Shown: positions 1-12,055 of the stretch, piece by piece
Layout: each line of letters begins with the position of its first letter
Numbering within the stretch: position 1 is the stretch's first letter
Assembly: GCF_949628265.1 (NCBI RefSeq)
Contig: NC_088787.1
Coordinates: 18,156,501-18,220,500, forward strand
Length of the DNA stretch: 64,000 nt
Reading direction: 5' to 3'
Origin: Cloeon dipterum
Taxonomy: Eukaryota; Arthropoda; Insecta; Ephemeroptera; Baetidae
The notes under the pieces: model-generated
What the model was told of the DNA's origin: nothing
What the model saw: the letters and a program-made list of their open reading frames with translations, nothing else
The model's database searches: none
Translations under genes and position numbers: made by a program

Positions 1-1
1 C

Positions 2-1657
2 AAGGGCCTGGCTGACAGCCACATGGTGGCAGAGCAGAGAATACAGCAGCCGCAAATGTACGCCGATTACCCCCCTCTTCAGGAAAGGTGTGTATTTTTC
101 TTTTGTTGGATAATGTACGTCACGGTAGTTAAATCATGAAAGCATTTAACATTTATGTTCTAATGCTTATGTTAGTTCAATAAAAATGTTAAATATGTTA
201 ATTTTTAATGAAAATTTGATATATTTGTGACTAACCAGCTATCTTGTTACCTTCAACTTCCAGAAGTTTGATGAAACTGCAAAACTCGGCTTACAGGAAA
301 GAGTACTATGGCCGACGGCAGGATGAAGATCCTCCGAGACCCAACTTGCAGAGTATGAGGCAACTCCCGACTGAGCCTGATAGGCAGAAGCAAAGTCCTG
401 CTCCGTACATGTCAAGAGCGCCCCCGGCACCCAAACAGTCCAACGAGCAGCAACTGACTGCCGCCAGTCTGATCCACGCTATCATCACCCATCAGATAAA
501 CCAATCGTCGGACGTCGAGGCTGCAGTCCCTAGACCTAGTGACAAACTCTTCCAGGTAAACTCTCTAAATGCGCAGCGAGCATTGAAATGCAGAATTCCC
601 TTTTCCAGGGTTTCCAACGAGAATTGCCTGCGAAAAGCCACGCCAACGACAGCTCTGAAATGGAATCAGGGCGCCTGAGCAAGCCGTCTGACGACTCAAC
701 CGATGGGAAATCCTCAGACGGCCAGAAGACCCTCGGAGAACACATTGACAGAATAATCAATAAAGACTTTCAGACAAAGCGACCTGATGAGTCCAGACCT
801 GGAAAGCGGTGTGAAGAACCGCTAGAGGTGACAATTTCGCTTTTTTATTTTTTTGTTCATGAGCCTTATTAGGTGACATAGAGGCTATAATTTGCTTATT
901 TGCTTGTTTCAAAGCTCTGCAATTTATTTTTAATTGTGCGTTAATTACCAACATAATTAATTTAATAACTATAATTGCGACACATGACAACATTGACTCA
1001 CTTTCTGTTTTTGCGCTCTCCTTACTATAATTGCTATCGCTCATAGATTATAACAATCTTGCCTGTTTTATCGTGAGTAGTAAAACAATGTATTAATCTA
1101 GAATGCCTACTGCCTATACAGTGTTGCAATTGGACTCAACATTTAAACATAGCTCTATAATAATGTGAAGCCTAGCATGCTGGGTTTATTAATATATCAA
1201 TTTGAGCTAGAACACACCAAAAACGGAAGAAAGTTAAAATTATAAATTCCAAATTGCTTAATTACATGTAAATTGATGCTGATTTTTCAATGTATTTCAG
1301 GTTGACACAATGAAAAACTGCACTTCTTACGAACAGATTTCGCCACCCCCACCGTCCCGGCCGGATGTGGTCTCCAATTATCCTGACGACAAGCCGCACC
1401 TGTTGGACTATGTGAAGAGCCGGATCGTGCAGGCGATGCGGATTTCGGAGGACGAGGCGGACGCATCGGAGAGCAAGGCTAAGGAAGCGGCGATTGGCTC
1501 GCAGGAGCAACAGCGTCCTGAGGACGAGCGGCAGGCGGCGCCCACCGAATTAGCGTACCCTTCATACCCGCCCCCGCTGGAGGCGGCCGTGGCCCCTCAA
1601 GCGCCCCCGAAGCCCCCTGAGACTCAGTACGAGCCTCTGTCCGAGCCCGAGGATTAA
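2..1657 (+). CDS. Smr: Nuclear receptor corepressor (NCoR/SMRTER), C-terminal end, partial
   Basis: Scaffold that links unliganded nuclear receptors to histone deacetylase complexes in the nucleus. Only the last 317 residues are here; the 5' part lies left of the window. Exons 2-87, 264-555, 609-827 and 1301-1657 join in frame. Diagnostic blocks match vertebrate NCoR in order: AASLIHAIITHQI (human AASFIDVIITRQI), the CoRNR box LGEHIDRIINKDF (human LADHICQIITQDF, pattern LxxHIxxxI), YEQISPPP (human YEPISPPQ), and the extreme C-terminus QYEPLSEPED (human QYETLSDSDD). A last helix-like segment, HLLDYVKSRIVQAM, precedes an acidic, Pro-rich tail and may stand in for the second receptor-interaction box, but it does not fit the CoRNR pattern cleanly. 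Orthology is very secure; exon borders rest on splice consensus and matching phase. Confidence 0.93.
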
Positions 1658-1749
1658 TTTTGAGGTGGCGGAGAACAATTTGTATTTTCTCTCTCTATCT
1701 CTCACTCACACATACTTGAAACCTCTCTCTTCTCTCTATGATTAGATTT

Positions 1750-1755
1750 AATAAA
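1750..1755 (+). terminator. Poly(A) signal of the corepressor gene
   Basis: AATAAA 93 nt after the stop codon. A second AATAAA at 1947-1952 could give a longer 3' UTR. Confidence 0.6.
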
Positions 1756-1959
1756 CTGTATGAATGGAGGACGATGACTACTTTTTTGTAATGATTATGT
1801 TGTTCGTATTCTTGTTACTTGATGGAAAATATGTAGCTGTTGGTGCGTGTTCACATGAATCTAGTTTGCGAGAGACGGTGTGCAGTTTTTTCTCATGTTT
1901 ATTGGTAAATTCATCGCTTGCGTGAATGTTGTATGAACGAAAGCAAAATAAAATTAAGA

Positions 1960-4290
1960 AGCAAAAGGGAATTTCGTTGTTTCAATCTTAGGAATTGGTT
2001 GAATTGGAATAAACCTTGAGAGTCTAGCAAATATAACCATTTCGACCATGCCGCTAGACTTTGTCATTATTGTAGAGAGTCCTGTGGACTTTTTTGCTAA
2101 CAGGAAAATTAGCCAAATCCACTATGTGGCAACCTTGATTCTGACCACAGTCACATGCTCATGATGACGTCAGCTTCACTTTGAGCCCCATGATGTTAAA
2201 AAAAAGGAATCCGTCAAATTTTACTGTGGGCAAGAAAATCCGGTGGACTTTTTAACAATATGACAAAACAGTCTAGATTGGCCAATTCGCCATGGCATGA
2301 ACGATTTTCAAAATTAATTTTTGACAGCTGGACTTCAGCTGAACTTTAGTCTCCGTTTCTGATGAGCTACACGTAACAAGCTTTGTAATTAGTATGTAGC
2401 CCTTAATAAATTCCTAAGAATTAAATGATTAATTGATCATGCAGTGAATTTTGAAAGGTTTAAAGGATAATCACATTTTATTTTTATTAAATAAAGAAAA
2501 AGTAAATATATAGCTCTTGCGAAATAAATTGCTTGAGCCTGAAACTTTTGTTTATAATTTATAAATCCCATTTGTACTTACGATTAAATATTTTGCTACT
2601 TCTATGCACAAAATCCACGAGCACCCATGTCTGTGAAAAGCTATAAAATAACAAAAGCTAAATTCTTATTGCCGCTCATGACTAAATGTTTTTGTAATTA
2701 ATTTTAAATCCCCATTCCAAGAAGGGAATAGAGAAGGTGTTTCCGTTACCGATCATGAGCTTCATTTGAAGATTGGCCGAAGTTTGTCGCATAATATCCC
2801 TGAATAAAAATTTTAATATGTTCTATAGATTTTTTTAACCCTCGTTGGGACATCTCTCAATTTAATTTCAATTTTTACCCCAGAGCAAGGAAATAGCAAT
2901 TAAAAATCTGATACCGTGCACCTAAAATTTTTATTGAAAAGGAGATGTAAATTGTTGATCCTCAATTTCGCATTGTCAGTTGCCCAGATATAAAATTAAA
3001 TTACATTTTTGGCCATTTCATCCACAATCTGTGCGATAGAAAATAAAGATTACATAATTTGAATCACTGCTCATGATAGCTTTGCTAATTCATTTTAACA
3101 CCACCTCATTCTAAAAAGGGAAGAGGATATTAAAATACAATGCAAGGTGTGGTCTGGCGCGCGTGATGTAAGCGACAAGCCGAGGGAAAATTCTGACGAA
3201 ACTTCACACAAAAGAGAGTGAACGCTAATAAATACACTCGGGATAAGATGCCCGCGCGCGAAATATGCTGCGTGTGTTGTGTGTACAGCACCTAGTGGCA
3301 CTGACACAATGAGAGAATAACCAAAGCAGGCCAAACGCAAATTTGCTCGGCCTGAGGCGTCGACAGTTGTTATTCAGCAGATTCTCCAGACGATTGAGCG
3401 TGAAACGCGAATAACTGGAATGACCGACGAGAAGTAGTAGTTGTTGTTCTGCTCATGCCATCATATAATATACGCTGCGCTGGTTATTATTATTTTATGC
3501 ATGCTCCGCTGCGCCGGCAGGTATTGCACTAACTGCGAGCGTAGCGCACGCCTAAGTCGACAAACAAAAGGATGCACAACGCGAGAAGGCGATAAACGTG
3601 AAGTTGGAGAGTGTATGAGTCAGAGATTTTTGTTTGTTGGAACCGGGTTTCTTCTATTCATATCCCAACGGACCGACAGCAGGCTTCAATTTTGTTAGGT
3701 GTTGGGCGAGCTTTACTGCACTCCAAGAAATTAAATTGAGAAAATGATTTTTAAGGTCGCTGAAAAATTTGTTACAAAAGGATAAAAATTCTTTCAAATA
3801 ACTTGTTTATTTAGAAAAATATTTTAACGTTTTTGCTCTTAGTATTTTTAAGTACGTTGAACTTTTATGAAATTTCTGCTCCACTAATTTAACATTTTCA
3901 TCAAACTTTGAACCCTCTAAAGTTCAAAGAAATTTTTAGACCTAATTTTTGCCAATGTACAATTAGGATAGGATATAATAACTTTTTTGATTGGTGTATT
4001 TTTCAAATGTTGCGAAATGCAGCGAAACAAAAAAATAGGAAAAGGAAGTTATCTTGAGAATGTCGGTGATGGCACCGTGATGACCAAACTGCAGATAAAA
4101 ACAACTTTCTCGCTTTCCTCTGAAGCACCAACTGGCTTTCTGCCGGTGTCAAGGACCAGCTAGCGTTGTCCCGTAAAATCGCGTCACGTTCGCTAATCGA
4201 GTCTAATCGAATCGCGTTGACCTGAAGTGACCTGCCGAAGGTGGAAGCAGGTTGCCCAGCGAGCGAGCAGCACCGAAATCTGGAGAGGGG
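1960..4290. other. Intergenic DNA between Smr and Svop
   Basis: AT-rich with no ORF of convincing composition. Two diverged related blocks, around 2,670-2,745 and 3,065-3,130, share a CTCATGA...AATTnATTTTAA...CATTC...AAGGGAA order, suggesting an old local duplication. No other feature is supported. Confidence 0.4.
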
Positions 4291-4379
4291 CGAGTGAGCA
4301 GCCAGCCGAGCGTCGGACTGCGAGCGAGCGAGAAAGACATCAGCGCGAGCGAGAAGAACGCGCATAGCGGTACTCGCGG

Positions 4380-4410
<31 letters not shown>

Positions 4411-4547
4411 CACTGCCTTTAGCCGCGCGGCCTCCGCAGTTGAATTCTCAGTTTCCAGCGATTCGTGCTTCTCTCTCGTGACGAACACTATGGACCGGCC
4501 AGCACGATAGTTTTGCTTTCGTCCATTGAATGTTACAATTTTTTTCG
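4250..4547 (+). other. Probable 5' UTR exon of Svop
   Basis: GC-richer segment with repeated GCGAGCGAGC units and an (AC)n tract, ending in a strong donor (TTTCG then GTGAGT). It is followed after 1.1 kb of AT-rich DNA by the acceptor at 5655 just before the Svop start codon. A six-codon upstream ORF (ATG at 4490) lies within it. The 5' boundary is not determined; the assignment to Svop is inferred from donor, acceptor and position. Confidence 0.45.
4380..4406. repeat. (CA)n microsatellite
   Basis: Uninterrupted alternating C and A for 27 bases, inside the putative 5' UTR exon of Svop. Confidence 0.95.
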
Positions 4548-5679
4548 GTGAGTAAAAATTAATTTTTCCTTCGATTTAGCCCGTGAGGAGAAACTGCGGC
4601 CTTCATTGGGTCTTTGGGTCATTACGCTGTCGAGCTGTGAATACGAAATTAGTGCCGCGCAGGCAACTCTCTGTCACAATATCAATTAAGGGAGGCATTG
4701 GAAAACAATTTAGAAAGCTCCAGTTTGCTTGTTCTCCGGGCTGTGAAAATTGTTAACAGAGGTTTTAATCACTACGGGGAATGATGTGATACTCGAACAC
4801 TTTATGCGGTCAGTTTAAATTACTGTATCGAGTCTGTAGCCAGTCAGTTCAAATTTTGCAAGGCGTTTCATAACATCTAATCTTCTCAAGTTAAAATATT
4901 TCTATTATTGGACGTTTCGAGCTCATTGCATGTCAGAGCCCCTTTCGTAAATACGCAGGAATGCATAGAGCGTGGCCAATATTTGCGCTCATTTTCGCAC
5001 TTCTCCCTCGTTACTTTTTACAGTTAAATAGCACAAGTGGACCATAAAAGAGCAACCGCTTTGAAGCACAAAAATTGCGGACGCAAGTGCATTTTGTTCG
5101 TGTATTCTCTCTGGTGCGATAACTGGGCCAAAAATATATATGTGCAGCAAAAAGTCCCTGGTTATTGCACTAATTAATTTGGCTGCGCTTTCACTTTCCC
5201 TAATTATTTTATAGCGTGTTATTAAGAAAACATTCACCATAACCCAATAGTTTGTCATCATATATACACAAAAATAATAAAAATTTCACTGAATAAAACT
5301 TCAAAAGTTTTTTGATAAAACAAGGTTTTAGATTTCCTATCGTTAAAATTTATTTTAAAAACTATTTTAGCTTTGATAATTAGGATTCGCAAATCTATCT
5401 AGTCGAGATTACAATAAGAAACCTCGCATTTTGAGTTTATATGAACTGAATAAAATTTATTCTGACTAAATGCTTCACGTTATTGAAGTATATATTTTAA
5501 TGTACTATCTGTGCTCTTCTTTGATTGGAAACAATCACCAGAAGCCCACCAAAAGTTTCGCATATCACGAAATTAATTTTGGCATATCACTAAATAAATT
5601 GAAATGATCTGTTTTACGGCACAAAATTTGGCATGTTGTACTGTTATCATTTTAGATGTGAGTCTCGTAATCAACCAAA

Positions 5680-8600
5680 ATGATCTCGACTGTAACGAGA
5701 AACTTCAAAGGCAGCAAAGCCGCCGACTATGAGGATTTGGATGCCAACTACAATAGCAGAAATCCTCAAGACATCATCGAGATGCAGTCTCCTGTGCCCG
5801 TCGTGCCAGATGGTATTTCCTTCACGTATCCTCTTAAAGTAACAACCGTTGCAATTTTTAAATGAGCCAGTTTCGCTATTAATATGCAAGATAAAAGAGT
5901 TTCCCGTTATAAATTTTATTTTTTGTGTCTTATATAAACTCTATTGCACTGTGAGGAAAAGGCGCGACCAAACTTTGTTGATTGGGTGGAGAACACTATA
6001 GCATTTAAATCATATTCCAGAGTCGTACACGGTGGGTGCGGCGGTCAACGCGTTTGGCTTCGGTAAGTTCCAGGTCAAGCTGTCGCTGTTCACGGGTCTG
6101 TGCTGGATGGCCGACAGCATGGAGATGACCATCCTCAGCATCCTGTCGCCGGCCCTGCACTGCGACTGGAAAATCACGCAATACCAGCAGGCGCTCACAA
6201 CCACGGTACGTAAGCTGGCGCTCGAGAATAAATATGCAACACCCTCGACACCAATGTCCCGCGGGTTGCATAACGATCCATTCATTCGCTCTCCCGATAT
6301 AGAACAGTGGCAGGTTAAGTAACCGAAATAAATACAATAGCAGTTGTTATGAATGGGCAGTCTAACGCGCTTTCATTGAAAATTGTTTCCTTAGTGGAAT
6401 TGTTATATAAATTTCATGAACTTCCCCATTAAATCCATCTCTAATAATACATTTATTTTCTTCTTTGATCTGATATTTGAAAATAAAAATTCTAAAGACA
6501 CAAGATCAGAATGTATACTGTGGACCATTCCGAAAAAGAAATTTTCAGTCTGATACAGTAGCAAATATTTTTGGTTCCCCGCAGGTGGTCTTTTTAGGGA
6601 TGATGATAAGCTCGACCTTTTGGGGCGTGCTGAGTGACAAGTACGGACGAAAGCAGGCGTTGACTCTGTGCTCCGTGCTGCTGTTTTACTTCGCTCTCAT
6701 GAGCTCCTTCGCGCCTTCTTTTGGCTGGATTCTGTTCCTTAGGGGTCTCGTCGGGTTCGCCATCGGTTGCGTCCCTCAATCGTAAGTTGCCATAAATATA
6801 TACGAGCATCGATAAAAAATATTTGTAATTTAATTCTTATTCCAGAGTCACTCTCTATGCTGAATTTCTACCCACCAAGCAGAGGGCGAAATGCGTTGTT
6901 CTATTAGACGTGAGTAATTTTTTCAAATTCAAGCCTTTAAGTGACTGAGATTTTCAGTGTTTCTGGGCGCTCGGCGCCTGCTTCGAAGTGCTGCTGGCGC
7001 TGTTTGTGATGCCCACTCTGGGCTGGAAGTGGCTGTTGGGCCTCTCGACGATTCCGCTGTTTGCATTCGCCTGTGCTTGCCCTGTAAGTCGATCCTTTTC
7101 CTCATGACTCCGGGTTTTCCGTGACGCGATCAATCAAATGTCTTGTTCTGGTCTCGTTGAAAGTTTAACGCGGTTCCCCAGAGATGGGAAATGTGTGCTA
7201 ATCAATTATTATCTTTTGACAAGACACACTGAAGAATTAATTAGCTACTGAGCAAGAAGTACATTAAGTTGAATTAAAAATCCCTGATTAATTTAACCGC
7301 AAACACTGCAATTATTGTAATGATTATTTAAGCTAATTTACTATTTAAAATTATCTATTTATTTTTACCCTTTTCAGGCATGAATGGAAATTGATATTGG
7401 CTTGCGTTGCTCTTTTTGAATTTGAGGTCTAATTAACATTTCATGTGATTGTGTTTTAAGCCATACGTACAAATTTCCAGAAAAATTTACCCCTGGGAAA
7501 TCTTTTCTTGCATCTCATTAGATAATAAGATTTTGTTAAAATATTCATGCAGTGGCTGCCCGAGAGTGCTCGGTACCACGTGGCCAGCGGACAGACAGAG
7601 CAAGCGGAGGCCACCCTGCAGAAGATCGCGCGTGACAACGGCAAACCTATGCTGGTCGGCCGCCTGGTGCTGGAGGATGGCCAGATGTCCATCAGAGGAA
7701 GGGTCAGAGATCTGCTGAGCACGGAGTATAGGAAAACGTCACTCTTGCTCTGGACAATATGGTGTGTAGTTTGAAATTGTTATTCGTTTTTAAAATGATA
7801 CTTATCTTTGGCCTCAAATTCCAAGAAATCAGTTCACATACGTGAATATTTTTCCTCGGGATTATTTAAACCTATTTAAAAGCCTCTAAATATTTCATAA
7901 TGATCAGGATCGCGACGGCATTTTGCTACTACGGCGTCGTGCTGATGACGACTGAGCTGTTCGAAAACAAAGCACCGTGTCCTGGTCCCGGGCCGTGCGT
8001 CTCTGAGTGCAAGCGACTCTCGTCCTCGGACTACATGGACCTGCTGTGGACCACGCTGGCCGAGTTCCCCGGAATTTTCGCCACCATTTTTGTGATAGAG
8101 CGTTTTGGGCGGAAGAAGACGATTGCAGCCCAGTTTCTAGTGTACACCGTCTCCATGGCCATTCTTCATCTCAGCATGGACAAGTAAAAATGATTTTTTC
8201 TAATTTGTGATAATTATATTAATAAATTTCAGCCGAGCATACTTGACCGGCATGCTCTTCATCTCGCGTGGAATCGTGGCTGGAATCTTCCAAGCTGCCT
8301 ATGTTTATACCCCTGAGGTTTGTTGTTTTTATTATTTTAAGCGATAAATTATGAGACAAAAAATATAATTTAAATTTTATATTTTCCCTGAAGACAAAAG
8401 GCTGAAATGCACTGAATAAATGATTTCAACAAGATTTCAGAATATTAAGAGAAACACTCCCCAAAATAAGTAGCAATCATTAAATCTTGAAAAATCTTTA
8501 GTTAACTGAAAAATAATGTTAAAATTGCTAGAGTTGAACTATTAAAATTTTCATTTCAGGTTTACCCAACTCCGCTTCGGGCCGTGGGGGTGGGCACCTG

Positions 8601-8793
8601 CAGCGCGATGGCCCGCTTGGGGGCCATGGTGACCCCGTACGTGGCACAGGTGCTGCTGAAGACGTCCACCACTTGGGCTGTGTCCATTTACGCGGCGACA
8701 GCAGTGGTCGCGGCAATGGCCGCCCTCTGCCTCCCGTACGAAACCAAGGGCGCCGAAATGAAAGAGACAATGGTCAGAAACCAGCACAAGTGA
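5680..8793 (+). CDS. Svop: Synaptic vesicle 2-related protein SVOP (MFS transporter)
   Basis: A 12-helix major facilitator carrier of the SV2/SVOP branch, found on synaptic vesicle membranes in animals; its substrate is not settled. Nine coding exons (5680-5812, 6021-6205, 6585-6781, 6846-6909, 6958-7083, 7553-7761, 7908-8183, 8233-8317, 8560-8793) give 502 residues, close to vertebrate SVOP. Visible hallmarks: [20 protein letters not shown] leading into the first membrane helix, the MFS motif [10 protein letters not shown] (about 120-129), WLPESARY after helix 6, [15 protein letters not shown] and FGRKKT in the C half, [12 protein letters not shown] and LPYETKG at the end. The start follows CAAA and sits 24 nt after an acceptor. 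Everything looks intact, including acidic residues in helix 1 (ADSMEM). Confidence 0.93.
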
Positions 8794-8929
8794 ATCGCCA
8801 GAGTGACTTGATTTCAGTGATACATTTATTTAAACACGCATCCTTACTGACTAAATATTCATGCAGCCAAAAAGCCAGTGCACATCAACTGTATAGAATT
8901 GTGAATTTTATCTTTAAAGGTTTAGCAAC

Positions 8930-8935
8930 AATAAA
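8930..8935 (+). terminator. Poly(A) signal of Svop
   Basis: AATAAA 137 nt after the stop codon, followed by AT-rich sequence. Confidence 0.55.
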
Positions 8936-9288
8936 GCAATTATAATCATTAGCTATTAAATAAAATCTTTGCCTTATCTAATGCTTAAAAAATAACAATA
9001 ATTGCTCGCAGTATAATAAATTTTTAACTTAGAAACACAATGGAAAATTTTACGGACAGAAAAAACAGTGCGAGGGAAAAGAGGAAGTGGTTCCCGGCTG
9101 TACTCTCGCTCGCCGATAATATTTTCCGCCAGAGTCACATGTGGCACGAGTGCAAATGACACAAAACTGCTAGTTAATTCGTTTTGATGCTGCAGCTCTC
9201 GATATGCCGTCAGATTTTGGGTCCCAGAGTGCTTATTATAGTGTGTGTTACCGTTCAAACGATATTTAATTTAGTTTATCCAGGAAAA

Positions 9289-11826
9289 ATGAAGCAGTGT
9301 GTGATTTTGACCGTGGCTTGGCTCCTCATGTTTCTCCTTTTGCTCTACGTTACGGGACCGCTTTTGAAGGTGCAGATTGAGAAGAACGAAAAATTGGAGC
9401 AAAACCTGCGCGTCATCTCTAAGCGATTGTCCCACGCATTCCGACAGTTGGAAAAACTCAGAAGACATTACGAAGAGTTAAAAAAGATGATTAAGTATAT
9501 ACTTTAGATCAATGCTCTGTCTTTTTGAAATTAGCTTAAACGTACGCAGAGTCGGCTTTTCGTATCAAAATAAAACCATCAGGACTTTGTTGGAGAGAGA
9601 GAAGGCAATGAACGAAGGGTCGGCCATAAAGGCTTGCAACCCTGGTAAATTTATAAATTCTTTGCCTTTTGAAAATTTAACCAAGGATAATCCAGTGCCC
9701 CCGAGGATTGAGTACGAGCAGACGAGACGAATGATCCATTCTGCAGTGCGGGACATGTGGTCGTATTTGGAAACCAGGTTTAAATCAATATTGGATACCC
9801 ATGAGAGCGAGAACAAGTCTTTCCCCGAGGAGGTGAAAAGTCTGCTTGTGGGATCAGCGGGACGGATTCAGTAAAACCACGATTAGAAGCAAACTCTATT
9901 CACACAAAAAAATTCAACAGGTTTATTTTGAAGTACCTGGACAAACTGCCAAGCGTGGACGGTCACGCGAGTTGGCGCCAGTCTGAAGCCAGATATTTGA
10001 GCACGATCATCCAAAATAGAATCAAACTGCTGCAAAATCCACCGAATTGTGCGGCGGCGAAATATCTGATGTGCCAATTCAGTTCGGTAATTTTGCGACA
10101 GATTTGAGAAAGTTCCGAATTAAATTTCACGCAAGGATTGCAACCGTCTCGCTTGCCGGCTGGAAAGGGTGACTGCGTGCCTAGCTGAGGCGTACCGAAT
10201 GCTCAGAACGCTCGTCATCGACGACAACGCGTGGAACACGAATTTCCTGCCGCTCAGTCAAGTGTGCAGTGATATTCAAAATAAGGAAGAATATGTTGGC
10301 GTCCCTTGGCCTGGTATGGACTATATTTCATTTCTAAAAAATATGAGGTATACAATATGGCTATATTAGACAAGGATTAGTTAATGGTTTTATACTGTAT
10401 ATTAGTGTTATATCGAAAAATTGGCATTTTTTATTTTAATAAACTGATTCAGTCCATTATCTTTTGATTTAAATAAATTTTACAGAGAAATTTTAAATTA
10501 ATAGGAATGACAACAATATGAAATTTATGATTTAACATATTATTTACAGCTTTTTCAACAAAAACCGAGTTTAAAAATGTTCCATAGTTAACATAATGTT
10601 AAAATAAAATTTTTGTAAATAAGAGATTTATCCTAAATTCGATATTTAACTGAATTTTAAAATTTTTGAGAACTTTCCACAAATTTAAACTTATGAAAAA
10701 GTCACACGCTCAGGGTCTCCCCACGACATGAGGATCGACCTGAGCCAGGATGAAAACGTGTTCAGCTGGAAAGTTGTTCCATACGATTTTTCCCAGCATT
10801 TGAACAGACTCAGAGGTGATCCCCTTCTCTGGTGGAGAGGACAACTTTACTCGTACTTGATGCGGCCTCTGCCAACCATGAACAATCTTTACCACCGCGT
10901 CAAAGAAAGGATCAAATTTTATCGAAATCCGATAATTGGGTAAATTAGAGCGTCTGTTGAAACTTAACGTGCTAAACGCATGAAAATAGAATTTGCGTGG
11001 ACGATGAAGGCCTGTTGGACGACCTGATCAGCGTCGTTGAGCACCGATACTCGCAGTTGGAAATGAAGGATATTTCGCTGCAGAGGCGAATTTTCATTTC
11101 AAGCAATAACTGGGACATACCACAAAAGATTAAAAAGATGTAGACATTCCATTAATGTTGTAATGTTGAGAAAAATCCAATGAAAATCATCTAGATATCC
11201 GCACATCGACACCATGTATGTTTCCGAGGAATTAATGATAGAGGTTGGAGCTGAAGAATTTGCAGAAGATCGGTTTGAGTTTCAGAAGGATATACTTGAT
11301 GTCCACTTCTTGCAAAACACCGAGTTCATAATATCTGCAAGCCAAAGTAACAAGGTGTGAAAGAATTAAATGTGACGAGACGATAAGCAAAAAATATAAT
11401 TTCAGCTTTGTCACATTGCTCTGGCACTGAAAATGAACCACACAGACGCTCAAATGGTGTCTCTAGGGAACATCAGCGCCTCCGACCACAAAAGATATTT
11501 GGACTATATGTGCATCATTAAACATGTAGCTCAAAATGAAGAGGAAATAGACCTCAACCTAGGAGATTCAGTGATAAACGTGGAAAAATTGCCAAACGGC
11601 TACTCAAAGGTAGGATTTGAATGAAAATTGAAGTCAGCGATTGATTAATTTAAAAAAATAGGGCGTCAATAAGGTCAGCCGACGGGCAGGATTGTTTCCC
11701 TCATACAAAGTTGCTGGCCTCACTAGATACAAAAAATTTTACGACTTTAAAGGGACTGTTTCAACAACCAAGATAACCACTAAAGCAGAGCAAACAACAG
11801 AGGAGGTGTATGAATATGAGGACTAA
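9289..11826 (+). CDS. FUT8-like protein (GT23 fold plus SH3) with substituted donor-binding motif
   Basis: Full-length relative of alpha-1,6-fucosyltransferase FUT8, the Golgi enzyme that adds core fucose to N-glycans. Nine exons (9289-9494, 9550-9870, 9921-10086, 10136-10313, 10714-10939, 10990-11139, 11195-11354, 11406-11609, 11662-11826) give 591 residues; human FUT8 has 575. Order: two-residue tail and one type II membrane helix (3-25), coiled coil (30-70), long helical stem, GT-B core with LLQNP and CNRLACR, GDPLLWW...YLMRP, ILDVHFL, then an SH3-like end NGYSKGVN...GLFPSYKV. Where FUT8 has GVHVRRTDK this protein has GICVDDEGL (about 366-374), so both donor-site arginines are Asp. ATDDP is SSNNW, and the segment holding the FUT8 catalytic Glu is about eight residues shorter. 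No alternative frame restores the motif. The donor at 10314 was chosen because 10348 does not stay in frame. An upstream in-frame ATG at 9184 is possible. It is probably inactive as a fucosyltransferase (inference). Confidence 0.85.
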
Positions 11827-11878
11827 ATAATTACTAAATCAAACAACATTAATTGTAGCGAAATACGCGAAATAGTGG

Positions 11879-11915
11879 TTTATTTTTAAGAATCATTAAA
11901 TACGCGGAATTTATT
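11879..11915. terminator. Interleaved poly(A) signals of the FUT8-like gene (+) and Emg1 (-)
   Basis: Minus-strand AATAAA at 11884-11879 and at 11915-11910 suit Emg1. A plus-strand ATTAAA at 11895-11900 suits the FUT8-like gene. The two 3' ends therefore probably overlap. Confidence 0.45.
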
Positions 11916-12055
11916 GGCTTTAAAGCAAAGATCTCCATCAACTTGTATTTAAATGTTGTGGTACAGAATTTCCAGTCTAATCCGCGTATAACACATTCAA
12001 ATTTAAACTCGGCGAGTCCATCACTCAACGTTAGCGTCCACTAAACACTTGTCGG

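Noticed and set aside
10314-10347. Longer version of the fourth FUT8-like exon ending at 10347
   Set aside because: That donor looks good, but no acceptor downstream restores the frame of the following conserved exon; ending at 10313 does.
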